Assembly: GCF_022024115.1 (NCBI RefSeq)
Contig: NZ_CP091792.1
Location: forward strand, 2,666,001 to 2,730,000
Direction of reading: 5' to 3'
DNA from: Prevotella communis
GTDB taxonomy: Bacteria; Bacteroidota; Bacteroidia; Bacteroidales; Bacteroidaceae
DNA length: 64,000 bases
Numbering within the stretch: the first letter of the stretch is position 1; each line of letters opens with the position of its first letter. The notes below the pieces were generated by a model, which saw only the letters and a list, made by a program, of their open reading frames with translations, was not told where the DNA came from and searched no databases. Positions 1-7,197 of this stretch are shown in pieces. Made by a program: the position numbers and the translations under genes.

Positions 1-6
1 TCAAAG

Positions 7-1701
7 TTATTTCTTGAGATACTTAGCCAACTCAGACTTGTTGGCCTTCAAACCTTTTGCAAAAGACTGCGCATTCATCTGTGCGCCCAGTTTTGACGTG
101 TGGGTGTGGTCCTTCTTGAAATAGACAGCACCTGCCTTCTCCTTAATTTGAGCCACCTCAGTCTTTGCCTTCTCCTTATCGGCAGAGAGGCGCTTCTTGG
201 CAAACTTCTTATCCAGGAAGTCGGCGCTGATGTTGTGCAGGTCCACAAACTCCACACCTGTCTCCTTCACCACCTCACGGTACCATTTGCCATACGAGCC
301 GTCACGGCGCTCAATCTTGCCGCCAGGCCACTCGTTGCGCGGTGTCAGACTCACGAGGATGGGTGTAGCACCCTTCTCACGACAGTCGTCAATCATCTTC
401 TTCAGATACCAGCCGAAGCTATAGACCACCTCGTAGGTACCGTTGTCCAGACGATAGACGTGCAGCGTGTCCTTCGACTCGGCAATCACGCCACGGGCCT
501 TCGCATCCGTAATGGGACAGATATCGTTATGGCCAAACTGAATGGTCACGAAGTCGCCGGGCTGCAGGGCGTTATAGACGGCGTCCCACAGGCCTTCGCG
601 GATGAACGAGCGCGTGGAACGGCCGGCACGGGCCGCATTCACCAACTGTATCTTGTTCTCGTCAAAGACGGTAGAAGCCTGCGAGGCCCAGCCCCACATG
701 CCGTCGTCGTCCTTGTCGGCATTCTTCACAGTCGAGTCGCCCGTAAAAAAGACCACAGGCTTTCCGCTGAGGCGATCCACATTCCAGATGGTCTTCTGGG
801 GAATCTGCATGAATTTCATGAGTGCCTTCAACTTCGGATCGCGACTATTCACAATACCCATATAGGCGCTATAGGCGTTGAGCTCAGCACCGAACTTTGA
901 CGTATGGATCTTGTCGCCCAGGAAGTGATAGTCCACCTTCCAGCGGCTGAACGAGTCGAGCTTCCTGCCACTAATCTCGTTGAGGTCGATGAAGGGCACG
1001 CCCTCCACGGCAGCGATATAGGCCGCCCACTCCGTCTGGGGCTTGCGCACAATCTTGCCCGTCTTCTCGTCGTAGGCATTGCGGGGCGTCAGCGACATCA
1101 GGATGGGGCTTGCCCCCTTCGCACGAATCTCACGGATATACTTGCGCAGGTAGGTGCCGTACGAATAGACGGTATCCTGCTTCTGCGTGCGCTGGTTGAA
1201 ACCTATATAACAGGTATCAGGATCTACGCCGGGAATCACGGCACGGGCACGCTTCTGGTCAAAAAACTCACCATTGTCGTTATGACCTATCGACACGATG
1301 ACCCAGTCGCCTGGCTTCAAGGCCTGACGTATAGCAGGCCACAGATCTGTATAGAATGTGCGGGTACTCATGCCGCCCAGGGCCTGATTTTCCACCGCAA
1401 TCTTGTCTGCATCAAAATATTTGGGGAAGAAATAGCCCCAGCCCCACTGGCCGTTGTTGCCATTTCCCAAAGTGCCATTACGCATCGTGGAGTTTCCAAC
1501 AAGAAACATCACGGGCTGCGAGCCCTTACGCGTAGAGCCCGGCTTTGGTCTCGACATCAATGCCTTGGCAATTGAGTCGGGCGTGTTATCCACAACCTTG
1601 TTCACATCCTCGATGGGATCTGGCAGGTTGTCGAAGGCCTGTGCCCACGCTCCAAGCGACAAGCCAGACATCATCACAATAGTAAGTAGTCGATTCATCA
1701 T
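7..1701 (-). CDS. Secreted tandem SGNH/CE12-like esterase (rhamnogalacturonan acetylesterase type)
   Basis: Predicted exported esterase that removes acetyl groups from pectic polysaccharide. A signal peptide (MNRLLTIVMMSGLSLGAWA) starts at 1701 or 1698; an upstream in-frame extension is rejected because it contains the promoter. Two SGNH domains lie in series. The first has VGNST (usual GDS Asp replaced by Asn, nucleophile Ser near residue 71 kept), a GHNDN block III and a DKIHTS Asp-His pair. The second has TGDSTVKN, FGHND and DHTHTS. Single-domain CE12 enzymes are about half this length, so this is an internal duplication. It is divergent from another SGNH gene at 1814. Family call is firm; substrate is inferred, supported by a PL11 rhamnogalacturonan lyase at 42174. 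Confidence 0.85.
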   Translation of the reverse strand: MMNRLLTIVMMSGLSLGAWAQAFDNLPDPIEDVNKVVDNTPDSIAKALMSRPKPGSTRKGSQPVMFLVGNSTMRNGTLGNGNNGQWGWGYFFPKYFDADKIAVENQALGGMSTRTFYTDLWPAIRQALKPGDWVIVSIGHNDNGEFFDQKRARAVIPGVDPDTCYIGFNQRTQKQDTVYSYGTYLRKYIREIRAKGASPILMSLTPRNAYDEKTGKIVRKPQTEWAAYIAAVEGVPFIDLNEISGRKLDSFSRWKVDYHFLGDKIHTSKFGAELNAYSAYMGIVNSRDPKLKALMKFMQIPQKTIWNVDRLSGKPVVFFTGDSTVKNADKDDDGMWGWASQASTVFDENKIQLVNAARAGRSTRSFIREGLWDAVYNALQPGDFVTIQFGHNDICPITDAKARGVIAESKDTLHVYRLDNGTYEVVYSFGWYLKKMIDDCREKGATPILVSLTPRNEWPGGKIERRDGSYGKWYREVVKETGVEFVDLHNISADFLDKKFAKKRLSADKEKAKTEVAQIKEKAGAVYFKKDHTHTSKLGAQMNAQSFAKGLKANKSELAKYLKK

Positions 1702-1737
1702 ATTGCTATTTTGACAATTTCTTCGTTTTTCAGGGTG

Positions 1738-1745
1738 CAAAGTTA
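1738..1745 (-). promoter_or_regulatory. Promoter -7 box TAACTTTG for the tandem esterase
   Basis: Exact TAnnTTTG on the minus strand, about 37 bases before the start codon. It lies back to back with the promoter of the divergent gene. Confidence 0.7.
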
Positions 1746-1777
1746 CGAAAAAAGACTGATTTCTCCATATTTTTTCG

Positions 1778-1785
1778 TACTTTTG
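1778..1785 (+). promoter_or_regulatory. Promoter -7 box TACTTTTG for the SGNH gene at 1814
   Basis: Exact TAnnTTTG followed by GCACC, about 28 bases before the ATG. The two divergent esterase genes share an intergenic region of about 110 bases. Confidence 0.7.
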
Positions 1786-1813
1786 CACCGAAGATTACAA
1801 TTCTTTAAGAAGA

Positions 1814-2968
1814 ATGACTGATATGGGTTTATTAAAATGGGTGGCCTGCTGGGGCAACGCCACCTCGATTACCGACCGTCGCGAGGCCGTGTATGCCAAG
1901 AATCTTACGTTGCGTTATCCCGTACGCATGCCGTTTACCGGTAGCGCCTTGCGTTTCCGCTTCTCCAATCTTACAGGCACCGAACCTGTAACCCTCACGA
2001 AGGTGTTTGTGGGTCACACACCCATTACCTTTGGTGGTGCTACCAGCGTTACGCTGCAGCCTGGAAAGGAGACCGAGAGCGATGCCATCAGCTATGCCGT
2101 AAACCGTGGCGATACCATCGATGTAAGCATGTATCTGGCCGATTACACCCAGATGAACAGCGGCACGCTCATTACCGGTCCGCTGTCGAAGGGCTTCTAT
2201 GCCTATGGCGATTTTGCCGAGGCCGACGAGCTGCCCCTCGACCTTACCCGCCACACCAACTGGTTCTACTTCCTCAATACCATCGATGTGCTCACATCGC
2301 CCGATAACCACGCCATAGTGTGCTATGGCGATTCAATTACCGCCCAGTCGTGGCCCGATTACCTGGCCCAGCTGGCCTTTGGCACCAACGTGGCCATTAT
2401 CCGTCGCGCCGTCAGTGGCACGCGCATACTGCGCCAGTACGATTGCATTACCTATCAGGCTTACGGTTTGAAGGGTGCCACCCGATTCCCCATTGAGATG
2501 CGTGTGGCCGGTGCTACCGATGTCATCATCCAGCACGGCATCAATGATATCATCCACCCTGTTGGCCAGGATGTTAACCCCTTCCGCCCCTGGAGCGACC
2601 TGCCCACCGTGCAGGAGATGCAGCGCGGCGTAGAGGATATCTACGTACGTCCCGCCAAGGCCATGGGGCTTAAGGTGTGGAGCGGTACGCTGCTGCCCAT
2701 CTACGGCTGGCGTACCTATAACGACAAACGCGACGCTATGCGACAGGAGTTTAACGAGTGGTTGCGCACCTCACCCATCTTTGATGGCTGCATCGATTTT
2801 GATGCTGCCGTGCGCAGCACCACCAATCCCAAGGCCTTTGCCGATGGCTTCGACAGCGGCGACCACCTGCACCCCAGCGAGCGCGCCTACGAGGCTATGG
2901 CCCAGGCCGCAGCCCACAAGCTGATACGCCACATACCCTCGCATTACGACCACGAGGAGCTGTATTAA
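1814..2968 (+). CDS. SGNH/GDSL-family hydrolase (carbohydrate esterase-like)
   Basis: A 384-residue protein with an N-terminal beta-rich region of about 150 residues followed by an SGNH hydrolase domain. The sequence shows the nucleophile block YGDSIT, the block III motif HGINDI and the C-terminal catalytic pair in GDHLHPSE. No signal peptide is evident, so a cytoplasmic location is possible, acting on oligosaccharides after uptake. Family knowledge supports deacetylation of sugar or xylan-type substrates; the substrate here is unknown. It is divergent from the tandem CE12-like esterase. The last 90 bases of the gene are duplicated at 5246, which marks this 3' end as a recombination site. Confidence 0.8.
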   Translation: MTDMGLLKWVACWGNATSITDRREAVYAKNLTLRYPVRMPFTGSALRFRFSNLTGTEPVTLTKVFVGHTPITFGGATSVTLQPGKETESDAISYAVNRGDTIDVSMYLADYTQMNSGTLITGPLSKGFYAYGDFAEADELPLDLTRHTNWFYFLNTIDVLTSPDNHAIVCYGDSITAQSWPDYLAQLAFGTNVAIIRRAVSGTRILRQYDCITYQAYGLKGATRFPIEMRVAGATDVIIQHGINDIIHPVGQDVNPFRPWSDLPTVQEMQRGVEDIYVRPAKAMGLKVWSGTLLPIYGWRTYNDKRDAMRQEFNEWLRTSPIFDGCIDFDAAVRSTTNPKAFADGFDSGDHLHPSERAYEAMAQAAAHKLIRHIPSHYDHEELY

Positions 2969-2971
2969 TTC
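2879..2971 (+). repeat. 93-bp direct repeat, copy A (3' end of the SGNH gene)
   Basis: Matches 5246-5338 with two mismatches over 93 bases. This copy is the native 3' end including the stop codon. The second copy lies 2,367 bases downstream, directly behind the broken AbiEii gene, so the two copies bracket the 3-5 kb island. Confidence 0.9.
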
Positions 2972-3022
2972 AGATGTTGCAAAGACATCAGGAACAAGAC
3001 ACCTGCCTGTCCCTGATGTCCT
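2963..3022 (+). repeat. Dispersed hairpin repeat, copy R1
   Basis: Contains a stem formed by GACATCAGG and CCTGATGTC around a short GACAC/CTGTC interior. The same 60 bases recur at 3489-3548 with two differences. It sits exactly at the 3' truncation of the KilA-N fragment. Confidence 0.8.
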
Positions 3023-3369
3023 GTTGAGTTCAAACTCTACTGACACCCAATTAGCGAATTTGAAAGCGATATCACGCTGAGCATAGGTTCCTCCTCCTGC
3101 GCCATTCTTAGTAAGGATTCCTATTGCAGATGTTAGTTCTACCCATCTTGTAGGACTCATCGTAAACGAGTTACTGCCTGCCTCAGCCAAAAGGGGGTCG
3201 AATTCGACCCCCTTAAAATTGGGGTTATGAAGTTTCTCCCACAACCCAGGTATTCCAAGGTGTTCTTCTGACGCATCCAGTTCTTAACAACATCCTTTGG
3301 TTCTGCTACATTCTTCTGACGGGCTATGTCAGTAATGCAGATATAATCTATTCCGTCTTTAGCCACAGA
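3022..3369 (-). pseudogene. KilA-N domain protein fragment, frameshifted and truncated at both ends
   Basis: Read leftward, the first frame gives YICITDIARQKN and ends NTLEYLG. The homologous continuation WEKLHNPNFKGVEFDPLL to NWVSVEFEL is one frame over. A single missing base near 3244-3247 explains the switch. KilA-N domains (DNA-binding, common in phage and mobile-element proteins) normally read through this junction. The 5' side runs into repeat R2 and the 3' side into repeat R1, so native start and end are both missing. A frame through R2 could supply an ATG near 3408, but that stretch is repeat-derived. Remnant, not a working gene. Confidence 0.8.
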
Positions 3370-3450
3370 GGACATCAGGGACAGACGAGTGTCTTGCTCC
3401 TGAATCATTACCTTATGGGTAAGGAAGATTTGAGATGACAGGTATCTGTC
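3369..3450 (+). repeat. Dispersed hairpin repeat, copy R2 (full length)
   Basis: About 80 bases beginning GACATCAGGGACAGACGAG and ending near GACAGGTATCTGTC. It matches, in reverse complement, the copies at 51919, 53216 and 53564, including the internal TTATGGGTAAGGAAG core. It marks the 5' boundary of the KilA-N fragment. Confidence 0.8.
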
Positions 3451-3490
3451 ATTTCTACTTTGCTTGTGTCACACCTGTCCCTGCGTCATA
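3450..3490 (+). repeat. Second short dispersed repeat (shared with 5951-5993)
   Basis: The stretch from CATTTCTACTTTGCTTGTG to CCCTGCGTCATAT occurs here and at 5951-5993 with a two-base length difference. It abuts R2 on one side and R3 on the other, and carries the same CTGTCCC end as the R family. Confidence 0.75.
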
Positions 3491-3548
3491 TTAATTCAGA
3501 TGTTGCAAAGACATCAGGAATAAGACACTTGCCTGTCCCTGATGTCCT
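3489..3548 (+). repeat. Dispersed hairpin repeat, copy R3
   Basis: 58 of 60 bases match 2963-3022, including the TATTAATTC that in copy R1 is the last codons and stop of the SGNH gene. The metallo-beta-lactamase fragment starts at its right edge. Confidence 0.85.
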
Positions 3549-3752
3549 ATTTTAGATGGAGTAAAACACGGCTTCCATACAAGTGGACATGCTGATGTTG
3601 AAACACTTTACGAAGTCTGCAAGGCAGTCAGACCTTCTATTGGAGTTATTCCCATACATAAGGATACAGGAATGCAATATGCATCAGATAACTACAGAGT
3701 GTTTAACGAAGGGAAGTTCAAATTAGATGAAATAGATATTGAGGTGCATTGA
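3549..3752 (+). pseudogene. C-terminal fragment of an MBL-fold metallohydrolase
   Basis: An open frame of about 65 codons without its own start encodes DGVKHGFHTSGHADVETLYE and then VRPSIGVIPIHKDTGM, ending at a TGA at 3750. HTSGHAD followed by a proline-rich HxD/E segment is typical of the last part of RNase J/beta-CASP-like and other RNA-metabolism MBL proteins. The rest of the gene is absent. The fragment begins directly at hairpin repeat R3, so it looks like a recombination leftover. The family is recognised from the motif; function is lost. Confidence 0.75.
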
Positions 3753-4391
3753 TAATGCAAATTTAATGACGGTGAACTTTTGAAATGAATTTACCAAGAG
3801 ACATATCTAAACGCAAAATCTTTTGGAAGATTATTACAAATATATGCCAAGGTTAAAATAGAATAACCAATTTATGGTTAAATAATTTACGTTTTTCTAT
3901 ATTATTGCTTTAGTTTGAGAAAACATTTTAGATATATTGGTTTCGTTTACTGCACTTTTTTATATAATGAGGGGTAAACCAAACCTATTTTCCCACGCAG
4001 AATCTACTTTCCCACGCAGAATCTACTTTCCGACGCAGAAGTTACTATCTGCAAATGTAAGTGGCTGATAATTAGTATAAATGCCTTTGTTTTGGGGTAT
4101 CTAAAGTAATTCCGAGGGACGGTGGAGGGACGCAAAATAGGCAAAAATCTGCAAATATGACTTTAGTTTAGGTTATAGATATTTAATATGGGTATAAACT
4201 AAACCAAAGGGTTGCGCTATCAAACAGAATAATTGGCTTCTCTTTCTTTTGGACGGCTATCATATCTCATATTTAGAGTTATATGCGTATATTTTGCTTC
4301 CAAATTCGATAAAAATGCGAATTTGGAGATAAAATTCTATAAAATAGAGTGATTTTAGGCAAAAACAGTACAAAGCTAATAAGATTTTTAT
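3753..4391. other. Non-coding AT-rich stretch
   Basis: No credible gene on either strand. It contains the three-copy 19-bp repeat at 3985-4041 and a short GAGGGACGG duplication near 4116. The right end carries the AbiEi promoter. Probably leftover flank of the AbiE module. Confidence 0.6.
3985..4041 (+). repeat. Three tandem 19-bp repeats
   Basis: Units at 3985-4003, 4004-4022 and 4023-4041, each close to CTACTTTCCCACGCAGAAT. Periodicity is exact and divergence is one to three bases. Function unknown; binding sites or an old slippage product are both possible. Confidence 0.9.
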
Positions 4392-4399
4392 TATATTTG
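4392..4399 (+). promoter_or_regulatory. Promoter -7 box TATATTTG for abiEi
   Basis: Exact TAnnTTTG, 17 bases before the ATG, giving a leader of about ten bases. Confidence 0.65.
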
Positions 4400-4416
4400 C
4401 ACCAAAATTACTCAGT

Positions 4417-5220
4417 ATGACATTACAAAAGTGGATTGAAGATAGAGCTATTCATGGTTTTCCTACGTTTTCTGTTGAGGATGTAAGGGCTGCTGACTTG
4501 TGCTCTTCAGAACAGATTCTTCAAAATGAACTTTCCAGACTTAGTTCAAACAAGACTATAGCCAGTGTATATAGAGGGTATTACGTTATTATTCCCACTC
4601 AATATGTGTTGCGTGGATCTGTGCCAGCAACCTATTATATTGATCAGTTAATGTCGTACTTGCAAAAGCCTTACTATGTATGTATGCTTAGTGCAGCAGA
4701 GCTACTTGGCGCTGCTCATCAACGTCCCCAGCAATTCTCTGTAATGACGACTTTTCCTAAGCGTCGAGTCGTCTCTACTCGTAATGTAACCATTGATTGG
4801 TATTATCGGGATGGACTGCCAGAGGAAGCACTGATTACAAAGAATACAGAGACGGGAACTATCCGCATATCCAATCCTCTTCTAACCGCCGCTGACTTAG
4901 TGCAGTATCAGCAACATGTAGGCGGATTGTCACGAGTCGCCACCATACTTGAAGAACTTTCAGAGCAGATTGACATTAATAAGCAGTTTACGCCACTTGC
5001 AACTTATGTAAAAAAGGTTGTATGGCAACGACTTGGCTATATACTTGAAAATGTCGTTGGGGAAAAGAACTTGGCAGATGACTTGTATGAACAGCTTCGT
5101 ACATCATCGGGGTATTTCAAATATCAACCTTTGAGTACATCGGCAGAAGATAATCCATCATCCAGAGATAGTCGATGGAAGATAAACATTAACGTAGAAA
5201 TAGAAACAGACGATATATGA
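4417..5220 (+). CDS. AbiEi-type antitoxin (type IV toxin-antitoxin), toxin partner lost
   Basis: A 267-residue protein with an N-terminal winged-helix region (about residues 1-60, ending RGYYVII) and the C-terminal AbiEi body (SAAELLGAAHQRPQQF, then a typical ISNPLLTAADLV segment). AbiEi proteins repress their own operon and neutralise the AbiEii nucleotidyltransferase without binding it. The stop overlaps the next start as ATGA at 5217, the usual abiEi-abiEii coupling. However, the downstream frame is cut after about 11 codons by the 93-bp repeat. The antitoxin is intact but toxin-less. Base composition is lower in GC than the neighbouring esterase, which fits acquisition. Confidence 0.8.
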   Translation: MTLQKWIEDRAIHGFPTFSVEDVRAADLCSSEQILQNELSRLSSNKTIASVYRGYYVIIPTQYVLRGSVPATYYIDQLMSYLQKPYYVCMLSAAELLGAAHQRPQQFSVMTTFPKRRVVSTRNVTIDWYYRDGLPEEALITKNTETGTIRISNPLLTAADLVQYQQHVGGLSRVATILEELSEQIDINKQFTPLATYVKKVVWQRLGYILENVVGEKNLADDLYEQLRTSSGYFKYQPLSTSAEDNPSSRDSRWKININVEIETDDI

Positions 5221-5291
5221 TAAACAGAACAGCAATACAACAGTGGAGCGAGCCTACGAGGCTATGGCCCAGGCCGCAGCCCACAAGCTGA
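5217..5291 (+). pseudogene. AbiEii toxin remnant (first codons only)
   Basis: Starts at the ATG overlapping the abiEi stop and reads MINRTAIQQWSE, which matches the usual start of AbiEii-type nucleotidyltransferases. It then enters the duplicated SGNH tail out of frame and stops at 5289-5291. The breakpoint is at or just before 5246. No nucleotidyltransferase motif remains. Confidence 0.75.
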
Positions 5292-5338
5292 TACGCCACA
5301 TACCCTCGCATTACGACCACGAGGAGCAGTATTAATTC
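5246..5338 (+). repeat. 93-bp direct repeat, copy B (copy of the SGNH 3' end)
   Basis: 91 of 93 bases match 2879-2971. It replaces almost all of the AbiEii gene, so it is either a scar of recombination between the two sites or a target duplication made at insertion. Confidence 0.9.
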
Positions 5339-5353
5339 TGGAGTGTGTCACTA

Positions 5354-5716
5354 TCATCCGTATGGGTGACGCTCCTCGTAGTCTATGTCATCGATAAGGT
5401 CTTTCAACTTGTGTTGCAACTTCTCAACGAGGTCTGGCTCCTGCAACTTTTTAAGGATGGCCTGTTTGTTGCCAAACCCGATGACGGTCTCTGCCCCATA
5501 CGGCGAAGGATGGTTCACTGCTGCCAGTTCCAGGTAACGCTCGTCATCGTGCCCTAATCCTACCGCCGTCACCTTCATGATGACGTGCGACAGTCCGATA
5601 TGTCTCTCCGTCACGTTCTCCCGTTCATACACCACGTCGAAGTACCCCATGTCAGGCACCTTCTCCTCCACCTGCTTCTGCAGGCAGGCTACCATCTTCT
5701 CCAATAGTTCTTTCAT
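5354..5716 (-). CDS. Conserved hypothetical protein, about 120 residues
   Basis: I do not recognise this family. The most likely start is the ATG at 5716 (MKELLEKMVACLQKQ), because the longer in-frame extension to 5812 lacks a plausible leader. The protein opens with an amphipathic helix and ends with the acidic helix segment LIDDIDYEERHPYG. No signal peptide or membrane segment is visible. Possibly a small cytoplasmic protein, oriented toward the recombination scar. Confidence 0.55.
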   Translation of the reverse strand: MKELLEKMVACLQKQVEEKVPDMGYFDVVYERENVTERHIGLSHVIMKVTAVGLGHDDERYLELAAVNHPSPYGAETVIGFGNKQAILKKLQEPDLVEKLQHKLKDLIDDIDYEERHPYG

Positions 5717-5940
5717 ACGCTTCCTTTTTTGTAATAACTCCTTGGTTTCCCTTTTTATTATATAAAGAGTCTTACAAACAGCCATTTCTGTCACCCAAAT
5801 TAGCCTACTCATGCCATTTTTTTGACGATTTTCTTGTCTGTTTTTACTTTTTTATTAATTTTACCCCCGATTATATCCAATAATAACGAACTAACCTATG
5901 CAGACAATGATAAGAACTAGTGAGGGTTGACGGGAGGGGA

Positions 5941-5993
5941 CTGGTACTGACATTTCTACTTTGCTTGTGTCAATACCTGTCCCTGCGTCATAT
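5941..5993 (+). repeat. Short dispersed repeat, copy R4
   Basis: Matches 3439-3490 from the (C/T)TGACATTTCTACTTTGC region to GTCATAT. It lies in the 5717-6046 stretch, which otherwise holds no gene I can support. Confidence 0.75.
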
Positions 5994-6046
5994 ACAAAAT
6001 TCTCAAATTTACCAAAAGAAAAAGTAATATAAGAATCAAATAGAGC

Positions 6047-6079
6047 AAAAAAAAGACGAAGCTTATAGCCTCATCTTTT
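6047..6079 (-). terminator. Rho-independent terminator of the leftward operon
   Basis: On the minus strand the stem AAAGATGAGGC/GCTTCGTCTTT (with one wobble pair) is followed by a run of eight T. It lies just behind the stop of the WG/zinc-ribbon gene. Confidence 0.75.
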
Positions 6080-6097
6080 AGTTGCAATCTCTATTCT

Positions 6098-7177
6098 CTA
6101 TCTATATACTATTTGATAACGACCACCTTGCCCATTACAAAAATGACACTTTCCTGTTCCCCGACAACTTATGCAGGGATCTCCTCTATAATTTGTTTTA
6201 TTACCAACACATGTCTGACAAACACCAGGATTATGACCACAAACAGAGCAAGGAACCCAATCTTGTACAGGAACAGGATCACGATGATGCTCTACTACCA
6301 CCGTCGTTGTTTTATTTCCCGAGTTGTTGTTACTTGAACTACTACTGGAGGAAGAAGAAGAACTTGACAAAGATGACAAAGTAGAAGATTTAGACTGATG
6401 AATATATCTATAAGATGTGTAATCATATTTCGAGCTTTGTTTACTAATAGTTAAAGCAGGACCATCATGCCAATCATCATAATCACCATATACAATCTTA
6501 TCAGAATACACCAAGATACTCTCACAACTCTTAGAAAATAGCTCATTCCCATCTAAATCAAAAATTGTTCCCCATCCATCTTTAAATGCTTTTATGTAAA
6601 ATTGTCCACTCTTCGAATTATCATAAGGATCTGAATGAACTTTCACTTCACATACATTACACCCACTAAGATTGCGATGTTCTGGATAGATAGCAGGAAG
6701 TATCTCTTTTCCTTGCAAATCGCAAATGCCATATAATGGGCCATTTTTGCAAACCAAAATGTAGCCAAAATGATTCTTTTCTTCTACATTTATTCCGTAT
6801 GCAATATAATGACTATCTGTAGAAATAATATTTTTACCATCTTTAGAATAGAATCCGACAAAATCACCATTATAAACTGTAAATACAGGATCTGTTCTAT
6901 AACCAAAGTGTTTCGAATAATTCGTACCATATGTAATATTAGAATACTTAATGGGTACTATGGTATTCCCTTCAATATCTGTTGCGCCATATAAGTTTCC
7001 CTTTCTCTGCTTAAACCATATATAACCGTCACTGCCCACTTGTCGTTCTTTAGATGTCTTATTAGCAGATTTTATAGTAGTCGTTTTCTTGACAGGAGTC
7101 CTTTTCTTTATCTGTGCACTCCCCTTAATACCGAACATTCCCAATACTAGCACCATCAATAATAATATCTTTTTCAT
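6098..7177 (-). CDS. Secreted WG-repeat protein with poly-Ser linker and DnaJ-type zinc ribbon
   Basis: 359 residues. A clear signal peptide (MKKILLLMVLVLGMFGIKG) indicates export. The middle holds WG-type repeats (GNLYGATDIEGNTIVP, GPLYGICDLQGKEILP, KDGWGTIFDLDGNELF). A run of serines then leads to a C-terminal Cys-rich module with CSVCG, CQTC, CISCRGTGKC and CNGQGG, the spacing of the DnaJ cysteine-rich domain. DnaJ-type zinc modules usually sit in cytoplasmic chaperones, so the combination with a signal peptide is unusual. The gene follows the HNH nuclease by 20 bases and shares its operon. Function unknown. Confidence 0.75.
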   Translation of the reverse strand: MKKILLLMVLVLGMFGIKGSAQIKKRTPVKKTTTIKSANKTSKERQVGSDGYIWFKQRKGNLYGATDIEGNTIVPIKYSNITYGTNYSKHFGYRTDPVFTVYNGDFVGFYSKDGKNIISTDSHYIAYGINVEEKNHFGYILVCKNGPLYGICDLQGKEILPAIYPEHRNLSGCNVCEVKVHSDPYDNSKSGQFYIKAFKDGWGTIFDLDGNELFSKSCESILVYSDKIVYGDYDDWHDGPALTISKQSSKYDYTSYRYIHQSKSSTLSSLSSSSSSSSSSSSNNNSGNKTTTVVVEHHRDPVPVQDWVPCSVCGHNPGVCQTCVGNKTNYRGDPCISCRGTGKCHFCNGQGGRYQIVYR

Positions 7178-7197
7178 AATTGTATTAATTCAAGCTT

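Noticed and set aside
100..900. Long open frame on the plus strand opposite the tandem esterase
   Set aside because: It mirrors the esterase codons, has no family features, no promoter and no leader.
904..1575. Second plus-strand open frame opposite the esterase
   Set aside because: Shadow of the real gene in the opposite strand.
2771..3244. 157-residue leftward frame as an intact gene
   Set aside because: Its start is TTG inside the KilA-N domain and its end is antisense to the SGNH gene; it is one half of the frameshifted KilA-N fragment.
3985..4041. CRISPR array
   Set aside because: The 19-bp units are directly adjacent without spacers and no cas genes are present.
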